Positions 6,721 to 8,711 of a stretch of DNA of 8,711 nucleotides are shown here, piece after piece (the first letter of the stretch is position 1; the number at the start of each line of letters is the position of its first letter). The position numbers and the translations under genes are program-made. The stretch spans positions 1 through 8,711 of the forward strand of contig DASWIV010000123.1 of the NCBI GenBank assembly GCA_036397475.1. Reading direction: 5' to 3'. This stretch comes from DASWIV01 sp036397475 (GTDB lineage Bacteria > JAJVIF01 > JAPKYR01). The notes under the pieces were generated by a model. That model saw only the letters and a list, made by a program, of their open reading frames with translations. It made no database searches and was not told the DNA's origin.

Positions 6721-7235
6721 AACACATCACCGCCGGTCATTATGTTTATTCTGCTTCCGGTCGAATCTTTCCCCACCAGGTATTCTGTTTCATTTATTAT
6801 CCATGGGCTTTCATAATTGCCGTCAAGGATATTAAACTTAACCGTTACAAGATTTCCATTGCCCGAAATTCCGGCATTCCCGTCGAATTTTCCAAACGCT
6901 AGCGGAACAAATCCACGCTGGTTCAGAAGGTCGAAAGTGGAATCGTCGGATGAGACGATCTCATCCCAGGTAACATCCACCGGGGACAATTGCCCGGGAT
7001 TGTATCCCATTCGAAAACTCAACGCGTAGATATCAAGCGCGTTTTCGTAATCGACCGTGACGGATAGCGTATCACCTTCAATGGAAGTATCCCCGATATC
7101 GATAAAGGCGGTTGTCATCTCCCGTGGGGAATCAGGGGATGTCGGAACCGACGAGCCTCCCTTATTGCACGCCAGCGGAATCATCGCCGCAAATATCATC
7201 GCCGCGAATATTCCCGCGAAAATATACCTACTCAT
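6717..7235 (-). CDS. Cohesin-like putative lipoprotein
   Basis: The protein has 172 residues. Residues 5-22 are hydrophobic and end in PLAC, with C23 as the probable lipidated residue; the proline at -3 makes the lipobox less than ideal. A short Ser/Pro/Thr linker follows. Residues about 40-150 resemble a cohesin-type beta sandwich: IEGDTLSVTVDYENALDIYA is like the opening strands, and ISGNGNLVTVKFNI is like the closing ones. Cohesins bind dockerins and anchor secreted enzymes; many outside cellulosomes have unknown partners. GGAGG at 7249-7245 lies 9 bases before the ATG and fixes the start. The stop overlaps the protease start as ATGA, so the two are co-translated. This supports, but does not prove, that it tethers or assists the protease at the cell surface. 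Confidence 0.78.
   Translation of the reverse strand: MSRYIFAGIFAAMIFAAMIPLACNKGGSSVPTSPDSPREMTTAFIDIGDTSIEGDTLSVTVDYENALDIYALSFRMGYNPGQLSPVDVTWDEIVSSDDSTFDLLNQRGFVPLAFGKFDGNAGISGNGNLVTVKFNILDGNYESPWIINETEYLVGKDSTGSRINIMTGGDVL
7180..7209 (-). repeat. Tandem 15-bp duplication in the signal peptide
   Basis: Two adjacent 15-base units, 7180-7194 and 7195-7209, match at 14 of 15 positions. They encode a doubled FAAMI within the hydrophobic core of the lipoprotein signal peptide. Slippage here would lengthen or shorten the core in frame by five residues. Confidence 0.6.
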
Positions 7236-7336
7236 ATTACGGAACCTCCGTGAGGGAGCAGAGATTTAAATCCGCAGAAACGGACTCAAAAAAAGCTCGA
7301 GTACGAACGTAAAAAGGATCGAATAAATTCTTCAAT

Positions 7337-7365
7337 ATTGTACGGGAGTCTTGCGAAATGGTCAA
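7337..7365 (-). promoter_or_regulatory. Sigma70-type promoter of the cohesin/metalloprotease operon
   Basis: On the - strand, TTGACC (7365-7360) and TACAAT (7342-7337) are separated by exactly 17 bases; each box matches the consensus at 5 of 6 positions. Transcription would start near 7330, giving a leader of about 95 bases before the ATG at 7235. Confidence 0.6.
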
Positions 7366-7471
7366 ACCGTGGTAAAATTAATTTCATACGGGCAAAAAAA
7401 TCAAATCTTATTGCACCCTATATCAATAATTCTGGTTTTTGCATCCAAAAAATAGTACAATTTTAATGAAT

Positions 7472-7499
7472 CTGTCTCTTACCGCTACGTAAGAGGTGG
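7472..7499 (+). promoter_or_regulatory. Leader hairpin or operator upstream of the lipoprotein gene
   Basis: CTCTTAC (7476-7482) pairs perfectly with GTAAGAG (7489-7495) around a 6-base loop. As RNA, three G-U pairs and one C-G pair extend the stem to 11 pairs. It lies 50 bases before the start codon and has no T-run after it, so it is not a terminator. It may be a 5' leader structure or a protein-binding dyad. Confidence 0.4.
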
Positions 7500-7538
7500 T
7501 CATTAATATCGACCATAAATTAACCCCATATGTCTTAC

Positions 7539-7543
7539 GGAGG
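7539..7543 (+). promoter_or_regulatory. Ribosome binding site GGAGG
   Basis: A perfect GGAGG core sits 6 bases before the ATG at 7550. It decides the start of the lipoprotein gene that runs off the right edge. Confidence 0.85.
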
Positions 7544-7549
7544 CAAAAT

Positions 7550-8711
7550 ATGAAATCTCGCCTGCCCATCACGGTCGGGATGATTATCGTGGTTCTGGCG
7601 TTTATTAATTCCTGTTCAGGTGCCGCTACACAGTCTGAAAATCCGACTACTCCAAATCTCACCCTGCAGAACACCCCATCCGAAACCGGTAGGTATCTAT
7701 GGGCTTACTACGAGTTCAACATAGATCCCATTGCAAATACCGTGGAATCGATCCCGGTGAGAAATGTTGAAGACCACTGGAATGTCGTAAAATTCCTTGA
7801 AAAGGGACCATGCACGAACTGTGTCAAGGTCCTTGGACTTACACCAACCGGCAACGGTACGAAGATATTCGATGTCCAGATCGAACACCCGTTCCAAAGC
7901 CCTACATTTACAGGATTCGATGTACGGGGAATCGCGATGTTCGCCGGTTCCCATACATTCCCCGTTTCGGGTCTTACGACCCCTGACGGGTCTTCAGGTG
8001 ACGGACAGCTTGTGAATGCCGATGGATTCACGACCCTTTACAACGGGACAACCGCCGGTTCGGGTCCCAATGGATTACAGGGATACATCAAGGGCAAGTT
8101 CACCTCCCCGCAAACCCCAAACGCGTTATTGAACGGATTTAAATATCATATCTCCCCTGGTGTAACCAACACACGAAATGCATTTTATGCCGGAAGTGCG
8201 GTCCTGGTATCATATGAAATAGATATGCCGGACAGCACCTTTATTCTGGGCTATGGCGTCGATGCAAGCTGGACTCTCCCTACTGTCAAACCGCCAACGA
8301 ATGTTATGACGGACTTCCCGCCGGAAGCAAACTGTCCTGAGCCATGGAAGATCGATGTAACGGTCAATCCGATCGGACAGGGACTTACCGATCAGGGCGG
8401 AGAAGCTGTACTGTCGATAAACGTATACGACCACCAGGGAAAAGATTCGCACTTCGCCCCGGTTGTCGAATGTCCGGAATTATTCGACGGCTCTGTAAAC
8501 GGGTTGTACGTGTCGGAAGGCATTGATTACGCGACTTACGAAGCCACGGTTGAAAACGTCAAAATCGCGCCACAGGGCGAGTACATGTGCCTTTTCAGTG
8601 TAAAAGATACTGAAGATTCAACAGCGCCCCCGCACCTGGATTTGACAGGATACAATATCGTCATGCTGGAAGTCGGCGAGTTCCAGACTCAGGCTAATCA
8701 GCCACCGACAG
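7550..8711 (+). CDS. Putative surface lipoprotein (partial, runs off the window)
   Basis: The frame stays open from ATG 7550 to the window end, giving 387 residues without a stop. Residues 5-20 are hydrophobic and followed by INSC, so C22 is the probable lipidated cysteine (near-canonical lipobox). A Thr/Pro/Asn-rich linker leads into a beta-rich mature protein. Notable segments are RYLWAYYEFNIDP at 48-60, a CTNC pair at 88-91 and FDVRGIAMF at 123-131. The 'LWxYxxxxIDP ... hPF ... GFDVRGI' pattern recalls a recurrent family of uncharacterised lipoproteins in uncultured bacterial lineages; this is from memory and has no assigned function. After about residue 245 it continues with Ig-like, PPxA-punctuated repeats. 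The downstream part is unseen and could carry a further domain. It is divergent from the protease operon and may share regulation with it through the common intergenic region. Confidence 0.85.
   Translation, partial: MKSRLPITVGMIIVVLAFINSCSGAATQSENPTTPNLTLQNTPSETGRYLWAYYEFNIDPIANTVESIPVRNVEDHWNVVKFLEKGPCTNCVKVLGLTPTGNGTKIFDVQIEHPFQSPTFTGFDVRGIAMFAGSHTFPVSGLTTPDGSSGDGQLVNADGFTTLYNGTTAGSGPNGLQGYIKGKFTSPQTPNALLNGFKYHISPGVTNTRNAFYAGSAVLVSYEIDMPDSTFILGYGVDASWTLPTVKPPTNVMTDFPPEANCPEPWKIDVTVNPIGQGLTDQGGEAVLSINVYDHQGKDSHFAPVVECPELFDGSVNGLYVSEGIDYATYEATVENVKIAPQGEYMCLFSVKDTEDSTAPPHLDLTGYNIVMLEVGEFQTQANQPPT

Larger units (their letters stand above)
7236..7549. other. Divergent intergenic region
   Basis: This AT-rich stretch of 314 bases separates the - strand cohesin/protease operon from the + strand lipoprotein gene. 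It holds a strong - strand promoter (7337-7365) and a + strand leader hairpin (7472-7499). For the + strand gene only weak promoter candidates appear: TTTAAT at 7462-7467 preceded by TTGCAT 17 bases upstream, and TACAAT at 7456-7461 without a good -35. I see no convincing additional open reading frame. Confidence 0.6.

Noticed and set aside
7423..7674. 83-residue - strand frame across the divergent region
   Set aside because: It overlaps the leader and signal peptide of the well-supported + strand lipoprotein, and its Arg/Cys/Val-rich content is not protein-like.

Overview
The window (8711 bp, GC about one half) looks like chromosome of an anaerobic, Gram-negative-type bacterium from a poorly characterised lineage. 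Two things suggest this. A [FeFe]-hydrogenase-like regulatory cluster sits at the left. On the right are large secreted multidomain proteins and lipoproteins of the kind common in uncultured sediment phyla. I cannot name the phylum from the sequence alone. There are no rRNA or tRNA genes, insertion sequences or CRISPR arrays.

Left block (1-2212, + strand): the tail of an upstream gene, a DRTGG-domain protein, a small RsbW-type ATP-binding protein and an [FeFe]-hydrogenase-like iron-sulfur protein form a tight operon. The junctions are GTGA, an 11-base gap and ATGA. The last protein keeps the four H-cluster cysteines. It lacks the cysteine that relays protons in catalytic hydrogenases and has a Cys-to-Ser change in its first ferredoxin motif. 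The set reads as a redox- or H2-responsive signalling module rather than an energy-producing hydrogenase.

Middle (2209-3303, - strand): a single gene converges on that operon and shares its stop codons (TTAA). Its product has a DprA/SLOG-like Rossmann N-terminus fused to an AbiGi/DUF2971-like C-terminus. That is the architecture of a nucleotide-sensing defence effector. A dyad covers its start codon. This is the best candidate for an undescribed system in the window.

Right-centre (3359-7365, - strand): a well-formed promoter (TTGACC-17-TACAAT) drives a cohesin-like putative lipoprotein. It is translationally coupled (ATGA) to a 1011-residue secreted M6 metalloprotease. The protease carries an EF-hand loop, a PPC domain, an uncharacterised beta-rich segment and a C-terminal SUMF1/FGE-like domain. 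Beyond its stop lies a decayed protein-coding remnant and then a strong Rho-independent terminator.

Right end (7550-8711, + strand): a divergently transcribed lipoprotein with an excellent ribosome binding site runs off the window. The divergent intergenic region between 7235 and 7550 holds the - strand promoter and a leader hairpin on the + side.
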